Source of the DNA: an uncultured Sphingomonadaceae bacterium
GTDB lineage: Bacteria > Pseudomonadota > Alphaproteobacteria > Sphingomonadales > Sphingomonadaceae
NCBI GenBank assembly: GCA_947504025.1
Contig: CANNFX010000001.1
Coordinates: 1,153,501 to 1,217,500, forward strand
Direction: 5' to 3'
Length of the DNA stretch: 64,000 nucleotides
Part shown: piece by piece, positions 27,124 to 36,411 of the stretch
How positions within the stretch are numbered: the stretch's first letter is position 1
Layout: each line of letters starts with the position of its first letter
Program-made: the position numbers and the translations under genes
The notes under the pieces: model-generated
Databases searched by the model: none
What the model was told of the DNA's origin: nothing
What the model saw: only the letters and a program-made list of their open reading frames with translations

Positions 27124-27887
27124 ACGGGGTTCTCGATCCGGGCACCTTCGAGCTGCGCCAATGCGCCTTCGACCATCCGCTCTCGCGTGTCGTCATCGTC
27201 GAGCGACGCAAAGGCATCGCCGATGAAAGCCTGCACCAGCAAACGCTGGGCGGCTTCAGGCGTCAGACCGCGTGCAGCCATGTAGAAACGGGCTTGTTCG
27301 TCCATCGCGCCAATCGCCGCACCGTGGGCGCACAGCACATCGTCGGCGAAGATTTCAAGTTCCGGTTTGGTGTTTGCAGTCGCGCCCTTTTCAAGCAGCA
27401 GAGCGCGGAAGTTCTGCGCCGCGTCGGTCTTCTGCGCGTCACGCACAACTTCGATCCGGCCCAAGAAATTGCCGACCGACTTGCCCCATTGCACAGCACG
27501 CACGACCTGGTTGGAAGTGCCGTTCGGTTCGGAATGGATCACGCGAGTGACGAATTCCTGGACCTTATCTCCGCTGCCAACGGTCACACCGCCAAATTCG
27601 AAATGGGCGCCTTCTTCCAGCGTTACTTCGATCTCGACACGGCTATATTTGCCGCCAGTGATGGAGTGGAATGCCTCGAAGCGGCCGCCCTTGCCGACGT
27701 GCACACGCAAGCGGTCAGTCATGCCGCCGGACTGATGCGCTTTTATTTCACTGCGCGTTTCACCGGCAGGTACTTCTAGCGTGCGCCAATGGTTGATTGC
27801 CTGAGCATCCGCTGCGGCGAGATATTCGCCATCAGCATAGCGCCAGTCTTCGTCGCGTTTCGTTGGAAGGGTGGCTAGCTCGCTCAC
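27120..27887 (-). CDS. sufD: SUF scaffold subunit SufD
   Basis: A 255-residue SufD, shorter than the enterobacterial protein (about 420) as is common in this group. The C-terminal beta-helix region shows LCAHGAAIGAMDEQARFYMAARGL, equivalent to the conserved CxHG/GATVG-like block, and the tail LVQAFIGDA. It forms the SufBC2D scaffold with its neighbours. Overlaps sufC and sufS by 4 bp. Confidence 0.92.
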   Translation of the reverse strand: MSELATLPTKRDEDWRYADGEYLAAADAQAINHWRTLEVPAGETRSEIKAHQSGGMTDRLRVHVGKGGRFEAFHSITGGKYSRVEIEVTLEEGAHFEFGGVTVGSGDKVQEFVTRVIHSEPNGTSNQVVRAVQWGKSVGNFLGRIEVVRDAQKTDAAQNFRALLLEKGATANTKPELEIFADDVLCAHGAAIGAMDEQARFYMAARGLTPEAAQRLLVQAFIGDAFASLDDDDTRERMVEGALAQLEGARIENPV

Positions 27888-28627
27888 GCTGCAACCACCT
27901 CATAGCCTTCTTCCTCAAGCCGCAGAGCGAGTTCAGGGCCGCCCGTCTTCACGATCTTACCACGCGCTAGGACGTGGACGTAATCGGGCTTCACCACGTC
28001 GAGCAGACGCTGGTAGTGGGTGATCAGCAGCACAGCCTTGTCCGGCGCGCGCATGATCGTGTTGATACCGTCGCCGACGATCCGCAGCGCATCGATATCC
28101 AGGCCGCTATCGGTTTCATCAAGCACTGCAAATTTCGGATCGAGAATGCCCATCTGGACCATCTCGGCGCGCTTCTTCTCGCCGCCGGAGAAGCCGACAT
28201 TGACCTGCCGCTTGAGCATTTCCATGTCCATTTTCAGCAGACCCGCTTTCTCGCGCGCCAGCTTCAGGAAGTCGCCGCCCGAAAGCGGTTCTTCGCCGCG
28301 TGCCTTACGCTGCGAATTAAGCGCTTCGCGCAGGAACTGCACGTTCGACACGCCGGGAATTTCGACCGGATACTGGAAGCCCAGGAAGAAGCCGAGCGCC
28401 GCGCGTTCATGCGGTTCCAGATCGAGCAAATCCTTGCCCAGGAACTCCACCGATCCGCCTGTTACTTCATAGCCCGGACGCCCGCCCAGCACGTATGCCA
28501 GCGTGGACTTACCCGCGCCGTTAGGGCCCATGATCGCGTGCACTTCGTCCGCATTCACTTCGAGCGTGAGGCCATCGAGAATGGTCTTATCCGCCACGGT
28601 GGCGCTGAGGTTGGTAATTTTAAGCAT
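27884..28627 (-). CDS. sufC: SUF ATPase SufC
   Basis: A 247-residue ABC-type ATPase that powers the SufBCD scaffold. Walker A is GPNGAGKST, the signature is FSGGEKKR, Walker B is FAVLDETDSGLD and the switch histidine is in LLITHYQRLL. All are intact. One base separates it from the upstream DUF559 gene. Confidence 0.97.
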   Translation of the reverse strand: MLKITNLSATVADKTILDGLTLEVNADEVHAIMGPNGAGKSTLAYVLGGRPGYEVTGGSVEFLGKDLLDLEPHERAALGFFLGFQYPVEIPGVSNVQFLREALNSQRKARGEEPLSGGDFLKLAREKAGLLKMDMEMLKRQVNVGFSGGEKKRAEMVQMGILDPKFAVLDETDSGLDIDALRIVGDGINTIMRAPDKAVLLITHYQRLLDVVKPDYVHVLARGKIVKTGGPELALRLEEEGYEVVAA

Positions 28628-28628
28628 G

Positions 28629-29108
28629 TCAGTCTCTTGTTCGTGGGGCGCGGATACGCGGATCGCCCGAATCCATGTCGGGGGTTTCGAGCGCGCTCAG
28701 GATGGATTCCTTCACATGCTCGATTTCGTTCAGCACTTCGTCTTCGGTGAAGCTGATCGGCAGGATGTGCTTTTCAGCGAGGGTCTTATTGCGCAGCGCG
28801 GTCAGTTCATCCGCGCCGACATCGCCGGAATCGATGTCGATCACCAGCATCCGGTCGGAACAGCCGAAGTCGACAATGACCGAGCTGATCACGATCTTGC
28901 GGCGGAATTTGAACCCCTCCAACTGTCCATCGCGCAGCACTTCCCACAGTGCCTTCTCGGCCTCGGTAGGATTGCGCTTCATATCGCGCGCACGGTCGTT
29001 GATCCGGTCGAGCCGCTCGGACGAAATATGCTTACGGCCGCGCGGGGCAGCATCAGAATTGTCGCGGTCGGGGACGGCCCCGAGCGAGAGTTTTTTGCGT
29101 TCAGTCAT
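28629..29108 (-). CDS. DUF559 endonuclease-like protein inside the SUF operon
   Basis: A 159-residue protein with the DUF559 (very-short-patch-repair/PD-(D/E)xK-like) layout: ARDMKRNPTEAEKALWEVLRD (40-60), FKFRRKIVISSVIVDFGC (67-83, D80), then MLVIDIDSG (87-95). In most DUF559 proteins the last motif reads LVIEVDG; here the Glu is Asp91, so catalysis may be altered. It is coupled by 4 bp to the upstream unknown gene and sits 1 bp from sufC. The link to Fe-S assembly is unknown. Confidence 0.8.
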   Translation of the reverse strand: MTERKKLSLGAVPDRDNSDAAPRGRKHISSERLDRINDRARDMKRNPTEAEKALWEVLRDGQLEGFKFRRKIVISSVIVDFGCSDRMLVIDIDSGDVGADELTALRNKTLAEKHILPISFTEDEVLNEIEHVKESILSALETPDMDSGDPRIRAPRTRD

Positions 29109-29653
29109 TCGTGGGTCACACGCTGCGAGCGAGGACTGGAAACCGAGTTATCGGCAATGTTCTCGTTGTTTCGGATCATGAACATATAACTTGATGGAAG
29201 CTTGGTTTCAGCTTCTTGGAAAATGGCAAATTCATTGCCGTCCTCATCAAGCCCGTAAAACTCGACGCGCGCCGTCAATGATTTAGAAGACGGCAGCAAT
29301 TCACGAAAAAAAGGTATCATTACGGCATCGACTTTTGGGCGCATAGCATCGGCCTGATCGATAAATACTTTGGGAAAGCGGCCGCCATTCATAGTTGTCG
29401 TTTTGAACATTTTCCGCGCAGCATCTTTGCATGCGTCTTGCGCATTTTTGATGTTTGCAGATAGTTCACCCGCGTCAGATGAAATAGGAGACATCTCTTT
29501 CCGCAAGCAACTAGCGTAACCGTAAGCTCCGAACGACTCCCACATTCCGCCAACCTCAAGGCCAACGTCTTCAGGTTCATCTGCGTGAGCGCCAATTGGG
29601 CCAGTTAAAAACGCTGTCGCTATTACTAAAGTCTTAAATCTCATCGCGATCAC
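29105..29653 (-). CDS. Unknown exported protein inside the SUF operon
   Basis: A protein of 182 residues from the GTG at 29653, or 179 from the ATG at 29644. Residues [21 protein letters not shown] form a signal peptide, so the product is periplasmic. The rest is not recognised; Cys are present near residues 53, 74. Sample lines of its DNA are about 42-47% GC against 53-60% in sufB, which suggests recent arrival. It overlaps sufB and the DUF559 gene by 4 bp each, so it is expressed with them. Confidence 0.7.
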   Translation of the reverse strand: MIAMRFKTLVIATAFLTGPIGAHADEPEDVGLEVGGMWESFGAYGYASCLRKEMSPISSDAGELSANIKNAQDACKDAARKMFKTTTMNGGRFPKVFIDQADAMRPKVDAVMIPFFRELLPSSKSLTARVEFYGLDEDGNEFAIFQEAETKLPSSYMFMIRNNENIADNSVSSPRSQRVTHE

Positions 29654-31131
29654 CCCACACTCCCCTCAAGGCTAATCCCGAGCAGCTTCTGCGCTTCCAC
29701 AGCAAATTCCATCGGAAGCTGCTTCAGCACTTCTTTCGCAAAGCCGTTGACGATCAGCGCGACGGACTCTTCCTCGTCAAGCCCGCGTTGCATCGCGTAA
29801 AACAGCTGATCGTCGGAAATCGTGCTGGTGGTCGCCTCATGCTCGATCTGAGCGCTCGGGTTCTTCACTTCGATATAGGGCACCGTATGCGCGCCGCATT
29901 TATCGCCCAGCAGCAGACTGTCACACTGGGTGAAATTGCGGACATTGTCGGCATTCGCGCCCACGCGGACTAACCCGCGATAGGTGTTGTTCGACAGGCC
30001 CGCGCTGATCCCCTTGGAGATGATCGTGCTGCGCGATCCCTTGCCGTTATGGATCATCTTGGTGCCGGTATCGGCCTGCTGGTGATTGTTGGTGACGGCG
30101 ACCGAGTAGAACTCGCCCACGCTGTCTTCGCCATTGAGCACGCAAGACGGGTATTTCCACGTCACTGCGCTGCCCGTTTCAACCTGCGTCCATGAAATCT
30201 TGGAGCGGTCGCCCTGGCACAGGCCGCGCTTGGTCACGAAATTGTAAATCCCGCCCAGCCCCTCGGCATTTCCGGGATACCAGTTCTGAACGGTCGAATA
30301 TTTAATCTCCGCATCTTCCATCGCGACCAGTTCCACCACTGCCGCGTGGAGTTGGTTTTCATCGCGCATCGGGGCGGTGCAGCCTTCGAGATAGGAGACG
30401 TAGCTGCCCTTCTCCGCAATGATCAGCGTGCGTTCGAACTGGCCGGTGTTTTCCGCATTGATGCGGAAATATGTGCTCAATTCCATCGGGCAGCGGACAC
30501 CCTCCGGAATGTAAACGAATGTGCCATCCGAAAAGACTGCTGCGTTGAGCGTGGCGAAGTAATTGTCACGCTGCGGCACGATCTTGCCCAGCCACTTCTG
30601 GACCATCTCGGGATATTCTTTGATTGCCTCGGAAATGCTGCGGAAGATGACGCCAGCCCTCTCCAATTCCTCGCGGAATGTGGTGGCAACTGAAACGCTG
30701 TCGAACACGGCATCTACGGCGACCTTGCGTGCGCCCTTCACGCCGGCGAGCACTTCCTGCTCTCCTATCGGAATACCCAGCTTATCATAGACGCGCTTGA
30801 TTTCCGGATCGAGCTCGTCGAGCGAGCCGAGCTCCGGCTTCTTGGTCGGTTCGGCGTAATAATAGGCGTCCTGGTAATCGATTTTGGGATAGCCGACCTT
30901 GGCCCAATCGGGCTCTTCCATGGTCTGCCACAGACGGAACGCCTTCAGCCGCCAATCGAGCATCCACTGCGGCTCGCCCTTCTTGCCCGAAATGAAGCGC
31001 ACGGTGTCTTCGTTCAGGCCCTTCGGCGCGAAGGTCTGTTCAATGTCGGACGAAAAGCCATGCTCATATGTTTCGAGCGCCTTGGCGGCGTCCTTCGCGG
31101 CCTTATCCTTGATGTCGACCTGTTCGTTCAT
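29650..31131 (-). CDS. sufB: SUF scaffold subunit SufB
   Basis: A 493-residue SufB, the main scaffold on which Fe-S clusters are built. Conserved blocks include [54 protein letters not shown] and the C-terminal [32 protein letters not shown], which carries the functional Cys and His. It overlaps the Rrf2 regulator by 4 bp upstream. Confidence 0.97.
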   Translation of the reverse strand: MNEQVDIKDKAAKDAAKALETYEHGFSSDIEQTFAPKGLNEDTVRFISGKKGEPQWMLDWRLKAFRLWQTMEEPDWAKVGYPKIDYQDAYYYAEPTKKPELGSLDELDPEIKRVYDKLGIPIGEQEVLAGVKGARKVAVDAVFDSVSVATTFREELERAGVIFRSISEAIKEYPEMVQKWLGKIVPQRDNYFATLNAAVFSDGTFVYIPEGVRCPMELSTYFRINAENTGQFERTLIIAEKGSYVSYLEGCTAPMRDENQLHAAVVELVAMEDAEIKYSTVQNWYPGNAEGLGGIYNFVTKRGLCQGDRSKISWTQVETGSAVTWKYPSCVLNGEDSVGEFYSVAVTNNHQQADTGTKMIHNGKGSRSTIISKGISAGLSNNTYRGLVRVGANADNVRNFTQCDSLLLGDKCGAHTVPYIEVKNPSAQIEHEATTSTISDDQLFYAMQRGLDEEESVALIVNGFAKEVLKQLPMEFAVEAQKLLGISLEGSVG

Positions 31132-31553
31132 CGGGCAATTTCCATTTCAGGTGTATTGGCGAGCTGCGTCAGCGCGATATTCGCGAGCGCGCTGCGCAAA
31201 GCTTCATTGACGATGCCGACATGCGGACGGACCGAGCAGCCATCCTCATAAGCACAATCATGCTTGCCGTGTTCAGCACAGGATGTAAGCGCAATTGGCC
31301 CCTCCACCGCTTCGACAATATCGGCCAGCGTGATCGCCGCCGCCGGACGCGCAAGCTGCAAACCACCACCCACGCCGCGGACGGAGCGCAAGAGGCCGGC
31401 AGCCGTCAATTTGCTCACCAATTTTTGTACGGTCGGTACTGGAAGCCCGGTTTCTGCCGCCAGTTCTGCCGCCGAGACACGCGAGAAGCCACAATGGCGC
31501 GCAGCGGCGCTCATCGTGACGACGGCATAATCAGCAAGGTTGGACAGGCGCAT
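31128..31553 (-). CDS. Rrf2-family SUF operon regulator (IscR/SufR-like)
   Basis: A 141-residue winged-helix regulator. The helix-turn-helix covers about residues 20-60 ([23 protein letters not shown]). Cys 92, 100 and 106 form a C-x7-C-x5-C cluster in a position where IscR binds [2Fe-2S], so it probably senses cluster status. It is first in the SUF operon, and a palindrome 17 bp upstream is the likely autoregulatory site. Confidence 0.93.
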   Translation of the reverse strand: MRLSNLADYAVVTMSAAARHCGFSRVSAAELAAETGLPVPTVQKLVSKLTAAGLLRSVRGVGGGLQLARPAAAITLADIVEAVEGPIALTSCAEHGKHDCAYEDGCSVRPHVGIVNEALRSALANIALTQLANTPEMEIAR

Positions 31554-31569
31554 TTCGCGTTCCCGGTTT

Positions 31570-31594
31570 AAATCGGACTAATTCATTCCGATTT
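31570..31594 (-). promoter_or_regulatory. IscR-type palindrome upstream of the SUF operon
   Basis: AAATCGGA (31570-31577) and TCCGATTT (31587-31594) form a perfect 8-bp inverted repeat with a 9-nt AT-rich spacer. The 25 bases match the enterobacterial IscR type 1 consensus at about 18 positions, including the GACT...TC core. It lies directly upstream of the Rrf2 gene, so repression of the whole SUF operon by its own first product is likely. Confidence 0.7.
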
Positions 31595-31654
31595 CACCTA
31601 GTGACGCTTTTCTGCCAATTCAACGCGAATCCGCTTGTTGCGAGTCGTTAGCAA

Positions 31655-33475
31655 TCAGCCCTTTGTCTTCGCGATCCAGGCATCGACATTCTCTTCCATG
31701 ATCGACAGTGGCACAGGGCCGCTTTTCAAAATGACATCATGGAAGCCGCGAATATCAAAATCATCGCCGAGCGCGGCCTGCGAACGGTCACGCAATTCCA
31801 TGATCTTCAGCTTGCCGATCATGTAAGCAGTCGCTTGCCCCGGATAGACGACGTAACGCTCGATAGCTTTGCGGACATCGCCCTCTGGATTAGGCGTGTT
31901 TTCGGAAAGGTAGGCGATGGCTTCTTCGCGGCTCCAACGCTTGTGGTGCAAGCCGGTATCTACAACCAACCGGCAGGCTCTCCAAAGCTCCATCCCCAAC
32001 CGGCCAAAGTCGGAATAAGGGTCTGTGTAGAAGCCCATGTCCTTGCCCAGCTCCTCCGTATAAAGGCCCCAGCCCTCCGAATAGGCAGTCACACCGCCAA
32101 ACCGGCGGAAGGGCGGAATATCGCCAAGGCCTGTCTGGATCGAGAGTTGCAGATGGTGGCCCGGCAGCCCTTCGTGATAGGCGAGCGCTTCAAGCTCGTT
32201 CTTCGACATATCGCGAAGGTTGTAGAGGTTCACATAATAGGTGCCGGGGCGCGACCCATCAGGCGCAGGGCGCTGGTAGAAGGCCTTGCCCGCCGATTTC
32301 TCGCGGAACGCCTCGACCGGTTTCACGACCAGCGGATCGGTCGGTAGCGTAGCGAAGAATTCAGGCAGTTTCGCTTCCATCGCCGCCATTTTTGTTGCGG
32401 TATCCGCCAGATATTCCTCACGTGTTTCATAGAAGAATTGCGGATCATCGCGGGTGAATGCGAAGAATTCCTGCAATGTTCCTTCAAAGCCGACCTGCTT
32501 CATAATCTTGCGCATTTCACCGTGGATGCGGTCCACTTCGCGCAGGCCGATATTGTGAATCTGGTCCGGCGTTAGATCGGTGGTCGTGTAGCTTGCGAGA
32601 AGCGCCTTGTAATAGGCCGCGCCATTGGGGAAGCGCCAAACGCCGTCGTCGGTCGGCGCGATTGCCTGCTGGCGCTTCATTTCGGCGAGGAGGCGTTGGT
32701 AGGCAGGTTTAGCAGAATTATTCCAAGCCTTTGACCCAAGCGCTAGGGCTGCGTCAGCGCCTCCAATACTTCTGATCCATTCTCCCGCAGCCTCGTTAGA
32801 TAGGCTTTCAATCTTGCTCTCAAAATCCTCAAGCACAGCGTTATCGTCACTGGCTGCCAACAAATTCTCGATGTCAGATATAACATAAGGATAGACCCAC
32901 TTTGGCGGCATCACGCCATTGTCGGCGCGGGCGCGGCTCTTGGCTGTCAGTGTGTCGAGAACGGTCTCGATGCCCGCGATGCGTGAAATATAGTCACGCG
33001 CCTGCTGCTCATCCTTAACGGAGTGAATATTGATCAGAAATGCCGGAAGACCTGACTGCGCGCCGCTCATCTGGTTGAACAAATAACCATTATCGCGGAA
33101 CGGGAAGAGCGAGGCCGAACGCGCGGCCATCGACGCGAAGAGGCGCTGGGAGAGCCGCTCTTGCTCGTTCAGATCTGCCGGGTCATACATAGCTACGGTC
33201 TTCGCAGTGTCCTGCAGCCGTTGTTGATAGGCGAGGGTGTCGGCATCCGAATAATCGTCCCATTTGCCGTAGTCTTCGCCTCGCTGGCCACGATAGGCTT
33301 GGCTTTCGGGTGAGGAGGCAAGGTTAGCCTGATCGTAGGCCTCGAACTGATCGTTCAACGTAAGCGATACTGCTGTCGCCTCAGCATAAGGTTCAATGCC
33401 TGTGCGCTCCATCGTCGTACAACCAACCAGCAAGCCACTCGCCGCAACTGCACCAAGCAAAGACCGTTTCAGCAT
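31655..33475 (-). CDS. DUF885 family putative lipoprotein peptidase
   Basis: A 606-residue DUF885 protein. The start at 33475 has GGGAG seven bases upstream and gives a lipoprotein signal ending LLVGC; the frame to 33607 would run into the pyrD start. The family zinc-peptidase-like motif ALAYHEGLPGHHLQ (HExxxHH pattern) is present near residue 445, followed by YSEGWGLYTEELG. DUF885 proteins are thought to be envelope metallopeptidases with a thermolysin-like helix; substrates are unknown. Divergent from pyrD with about 100 bp between. Confidence 0.85.
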   Translation of the reverse strand: MLKRSLLGAVAASGLLVGCTTMERTGIEPYAEATAVSLTLNDQFEAYDQANLASSPESQAYRGQRGEDYGKWDDYSDADTLAYQQRLQDTAKTVAMYDPADLNEQERLSQRLFASMAARSASLFPFRDNGYLFNQMSGAQSGLPAFLINIHSVKDEQQARDYISRIAGIETVLDTLTAKSRARADNGVMPPKWVYPYVISDIENLLAASDDNAVLEDFESKIESLSNEAAGEWIRSIGGADAALALGSKAWNNSAKPAYQRLLAEMKRQQAIAPTDDGVWRFPNGAAYYKALLASYTTTDLTPDQIHNIGLREVDRIHGEMRKIMKQVGFEGTLQEFFAFTRDDPQFFYETREEYLADTATKMAAMEAKLPEFFATLPTDPLVVKPVEAFREKSAGKAFYQRPAPDGSRPGTYYVNLYNLRDMSKNELEALAYHEGLPGHHLQLSIQTGLGDIPPFRRFGGVTAYSEGWGLYTEELGKDMGFYTDPYSDFGRLGMELWRACRLVVDTGLHHKRWSREEAIAYLSENTPNPEGDVRKAIERYVVYPGQATAYMIGKLKIMELRDRSQAALGDDFDIRGFHDVILKSGPVPLSIMEENVDAWIAKTKG

Positions 33476-33578
33476 CTGAATTCTCCCGAGACATAATGTT
33501 ACGCTAGAGACTGCCAACCTTGCGTGCGCATTGCAATCCATTTGCCTGCGCGGGGCTGCTTTGCCATAGCGCCTGCCA

Positions 33579-34610
33579 ATGCTGTTCGATCTTCTCAAAC
33601 CCGCCATTTACACGCTCGATCCGGAGCGCGCTCACCGGCTGACCATTGCTGCTTTACGCTCCAAACCAATGTTGAAGAGCCATCCCACAGATGGTCCCTT
33701 ATCAGTGGATGTTGCTGGGCTGCGCTTCCCCAATCCGGTGGGTCTTGCAGCCGGTTTCGACAAAGATGCCGAAGTGCCCGACGCCATGCTGGCGATGGGA
33801 TTCGGCTTCAGCGAGGTGGGATCGATCACGCCATTGCCACAAGAAGGCAATCCCAAGCCGCGCCTTTTCCGACTGGTGGAAGATCGCGCCGTGATCAACC
33901 GGATGGGCTTCAATAACGGCGGCCTTGCGGGGGCCCTGCCGAGGTTAAAGGCGCGCAAGGATCGTGGCGGCATCATCGGTGTGAATATCGGCGCGAATAA
34001 GGAAAGCCCTGACCGCAGCGCCGATTATGCCACAATGACGAAGGCCGTTATTCCCTATGCATCCTATCTGGCGGTCAATATCAGCAGCCCAAACACACCG
34101 GGCCTGCGCGCATTGCATGATGAAGCTGCTCTGATCGACCTGCTCGACGGAGTAAACGAAGCACGCGGCGCATCGGATGTTCCGATATTTTTGAAAGTCG
34201 CGCCCGATCTGGAGCCTGCTGATATCGACGCCATCGCGCGCATTGCGATAGATAAGAAGCTCGGCGCGCTGATCGTTTCCAACACGACTATCTCGCGACC
34301 AGATCTCAAATCACGCCACGCAGGCGAAACCGGCGGTCTATCCGGCGAACCATTGCGCGATCTTGCACTGCAGCGTGTCCGGGACTTCCGCACCGCGACC
34401 GGCGGCAAAACACCGCTGATCGGCGTGGGCGGCATAGCCACAGCTGAAGATGCTTGGGCGCGCATTCGTGCTGGGGCCAGCCTGATCCAGCTTTACAGCG
34501 CGATGGTCTATCAGGGACCAGCAATTGCCCGCAGCATCACGCGGGGTTTGTCCAAACTGATGAAGCGCGACGGCTTCTCCACCATTGCAGAGGCTGTCGG
34601 GAGCGAATAG
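33579..34610 (+). CDS. pyrD: Dihydroorotate dehydrogenase (quinone), class 2
   Basis: A 343-residue membrane-associated flavoenzyme of pyrimidine synthesis, oxidising dihydroorotate with quinone. The N-terminal amphipathic helix that contacts the membrane (MLFDLLKPAIYTLDPERAHRL) marks class 2. Active-site segments NRMGFNNGG, VNISSPNTPGLR (catalytic Ser) and IVSNTTISRP are intact, and the FMN phosphate site is GVGGIATAEDA. ggt begins 10 bp downstream. Confidence 0.96.
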   Translation: MLFDLLKPAIYTLDPERAHRLTIAALRSKPMLKSHPTDGPLSVDVAGLRFPNPVGLAAGFDKDAEVPDAMLAMGFGFSEVGSITPLPQEGNPKPRLFRLVEDRAVINRMGFNNGGLAGALPRLKARKDRGGIIGVNIGANKESPDRSADYATMTKAVIPYASYLAVNISSPNTPGLRALHDEAALIDLLDGVNEARGASDVPIFLKVAPDLEPADIDAIARIAIDKKLGALIVSNTTISRPDLKSRHAGETGGLSGEPLRDLALQRVRDFRTATGGKTPLIGVGGIATAEDAWARIRAGASLIQLYSAMVYQGPAIARSITRGLSKLMKRDGFSTIAEAVGSE

Positions 34611-34620
34611 CACCGCGCCC

Positions 34621-36345
34621 ATGATCAAGCGCATTCTCTTCCTCGCTGCATCCAGCGTCATGCTGACTGCCTGCCCTGCGACCGAAAATCAGCAGTTGGA
34701 GATGGCCAGCAAGCCGCTCCCCGCTGCAAAGCAAGGCGGACTGGTCAGCGCCGCCGATCCGCGTGCGGCCGAGGCGGGTTCGGAAATGTTGCGGCAAGGC
34801 GGCAGCGCAACCGACGCAGCAATTGCGACAATGCTGGCGCTAACCGTAGTCGAACCACAAAGTAGCGGTATTGGCGGTGGCGGCTTCTATTTGCGGGGCG
34901 CACCCGATGGTACGGTGACAACAATTGACGGCCGCGAAACCGCTCCGGCAGCCGCGGATGAAGACTGGTTTCTCGACAGCGAAGGCAAGTCTGTCGGTTA
35001 TCGCAGCGCTGTAATGACCGGCCTCAGCATCGGCATACCCGGTAATTTACGCCTCGCTGAAATGGCGCATGAGAAGTATGGGCGGCTAGAATGGGCGGCC
35101 TTGTTCGCGCCTGCCATAAGGTTGGCGAGTGAAGGTTTTGCACTGACCCCACGGGGCCACGAATATCTCACCCGTTACAAGGGCCGTGCTGGCCGAGATC
35201 AGCTGATTGCTTCAACCTATTTCGGTGAAACAGGCAATCCGCTTCCGGTTGGAACTATGATCCGTAATGCGGCGCTGGCGGAAACGCTAAAACGCATTGC
35301 CGCCGAAGGGCCCGAAGCGTTCTACGTCGGCCCCGCCGCTGCAGCCCTGGCGATGAAAATCCGCCGGGACACGCCAGGCGCGGCCGCGATAGCGCAAAGC
35401 GATTTACAGAATTACAGAGCCAAATCCCGCGATGCCCTATGCGGCAACTATCGTGGTTACCGGATCTGCGGGATGGGCCCGCCATCATCCGGCGCAACAA
35501 CAGTATTCGCAATTTTGAAGCAGCTGGAATCATACGATCTGGCAGCTCTTGGTGCAGACAGCCCCACATTTTGGCACCTGTTCGCAGAATCGCAGCGCCT
35601 AGCTTATGCTGACCGGGAGCGGTATTTGGCCGATGGCGATTTTGTTTCAGTGCCGGTCGCCGGATTGATGGATAGCGATTATCTCGCCAGCCGGGGGCGG
35701 TTGATTGCCGCCGATACACGTATGAAGGCCGTGTCGCATGGAACGCCCGGCACTGTCGCGATTGCCCCGCCCGATGGTGACGAACCGGCCGAAAATGGCA
35801 CTTCACATTTCGTCGTGGTGGACGGTGAAGGCAATGCTGTCAGCTACACATCGACCATTGAGGGGCCATTTGGCTCGGGCCTTACGTTTGGCGGGTTTTA
35901 TCTCAACAATGAACTAACCGATTTTAGCTTCACGCCAGAAAAGGGCGGCCAAAAGGTTGCCAACCGAGTCGAAGGCGGCAAGCGGCCGCGCAGTTCCATG
36001 GCGCCTACGCTGGTTTACGGGCCGGATGGCGATCTGGTGATGGCCGTTGGCGCAGCGGGTGGAGTGACCATACCTGTACAAGTCGCACGCGGACTGATCG
36101 GTATGATCGATTTCGGAATGCCCCCTGCTGATGCACTTGCTCTGCCCGTGTTGTTCTCGCCCGGCAATGGGATTGCAGTCGAAAAAGACACCGCGCTCGA
36201 GGCGATAATTCCGGCACTGCAGGCGATGGGCCACAACGTCGTAGCGCGCGAACTCCCGCTCAAGGCCAACGCTGCGCGAAAAGTGGATGGCAGGTGGATT
36301 GGCGGAGCCGATCCCCGAAGCGAAGGCGTTGTTACCCAGCCCTGA
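34621..36345 (+). CDS. ggt: Gamma-glutamyltransferase
   Basis: A 574-residue Ntn hydrolase, exported as a lipoprotein (lipobox LTAC, Cys at residue 17 from the ATG at 34621). It cleaves gamma-glutamyl bonds such as in glutathione after self-processing before the Thr in ENGTSHFVVVD (about residue 390). The conserved LTVVEPQSSGIGGGGF, DGRETAP and PRSSMAPT segments are present. Ten base pairs after pyrD; shared transcription is likely though the functions are unrelated. Confidence 0.94.
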   Translation: MIKRILFLAASSVMLTACPATENQQLEMASKPLPAAKQGGLVSAADPRAAEAGSEMLRQGGSATDAAIATMLALTVVEPQSSGIGGGGFYLRGAPDGTVTTIDGRETAPAAADEDWFLDSEGKSVGYRSAVMTGLSIGIPGNLRLAEMAHEKYGRLEWAALFAPAIRLASEGFALTPRGHEYLTRYKGRAGRDQLIASTYFGETGNPLPVGTMIRNAALAETLKRIAAEGPEAFYVGPAAAALAMKIRRDTPGAAAIAQSDLQNYRAKSRDALCGNYRGYRICGMGPPSSGATTVFAILKQLESYDLAALGADSPTFWHLFAESQRLAYADRERYLADGDFVSVPVAGLMDSDYLASRGRLIAADTRMKAVSHGTPGTVAIAPPDGDEPAENGTSHFVVVDGEGNAVSYTSTIEGPFGSGLTFGGFYLNNELTDFSFTPEKGGQKVANRVEGGKRPRSSMAPTLVYGPDGDLVMAVGAAGGVTIPVQVARGLIGMIDFGMPPADALALPVLFSPGNGIAVEKDTALEAIIPALQAMGHNVVARELPLKANAARKVDGRWIGGADPRSEGVVTQP

Positions 36346-36411
36346 CTCAAACCGGGCACCCTTGCCGCTGGGTCTGCAGAACTCTAAGCGTAACGCAGCC
36401 GTAATAGCGGC

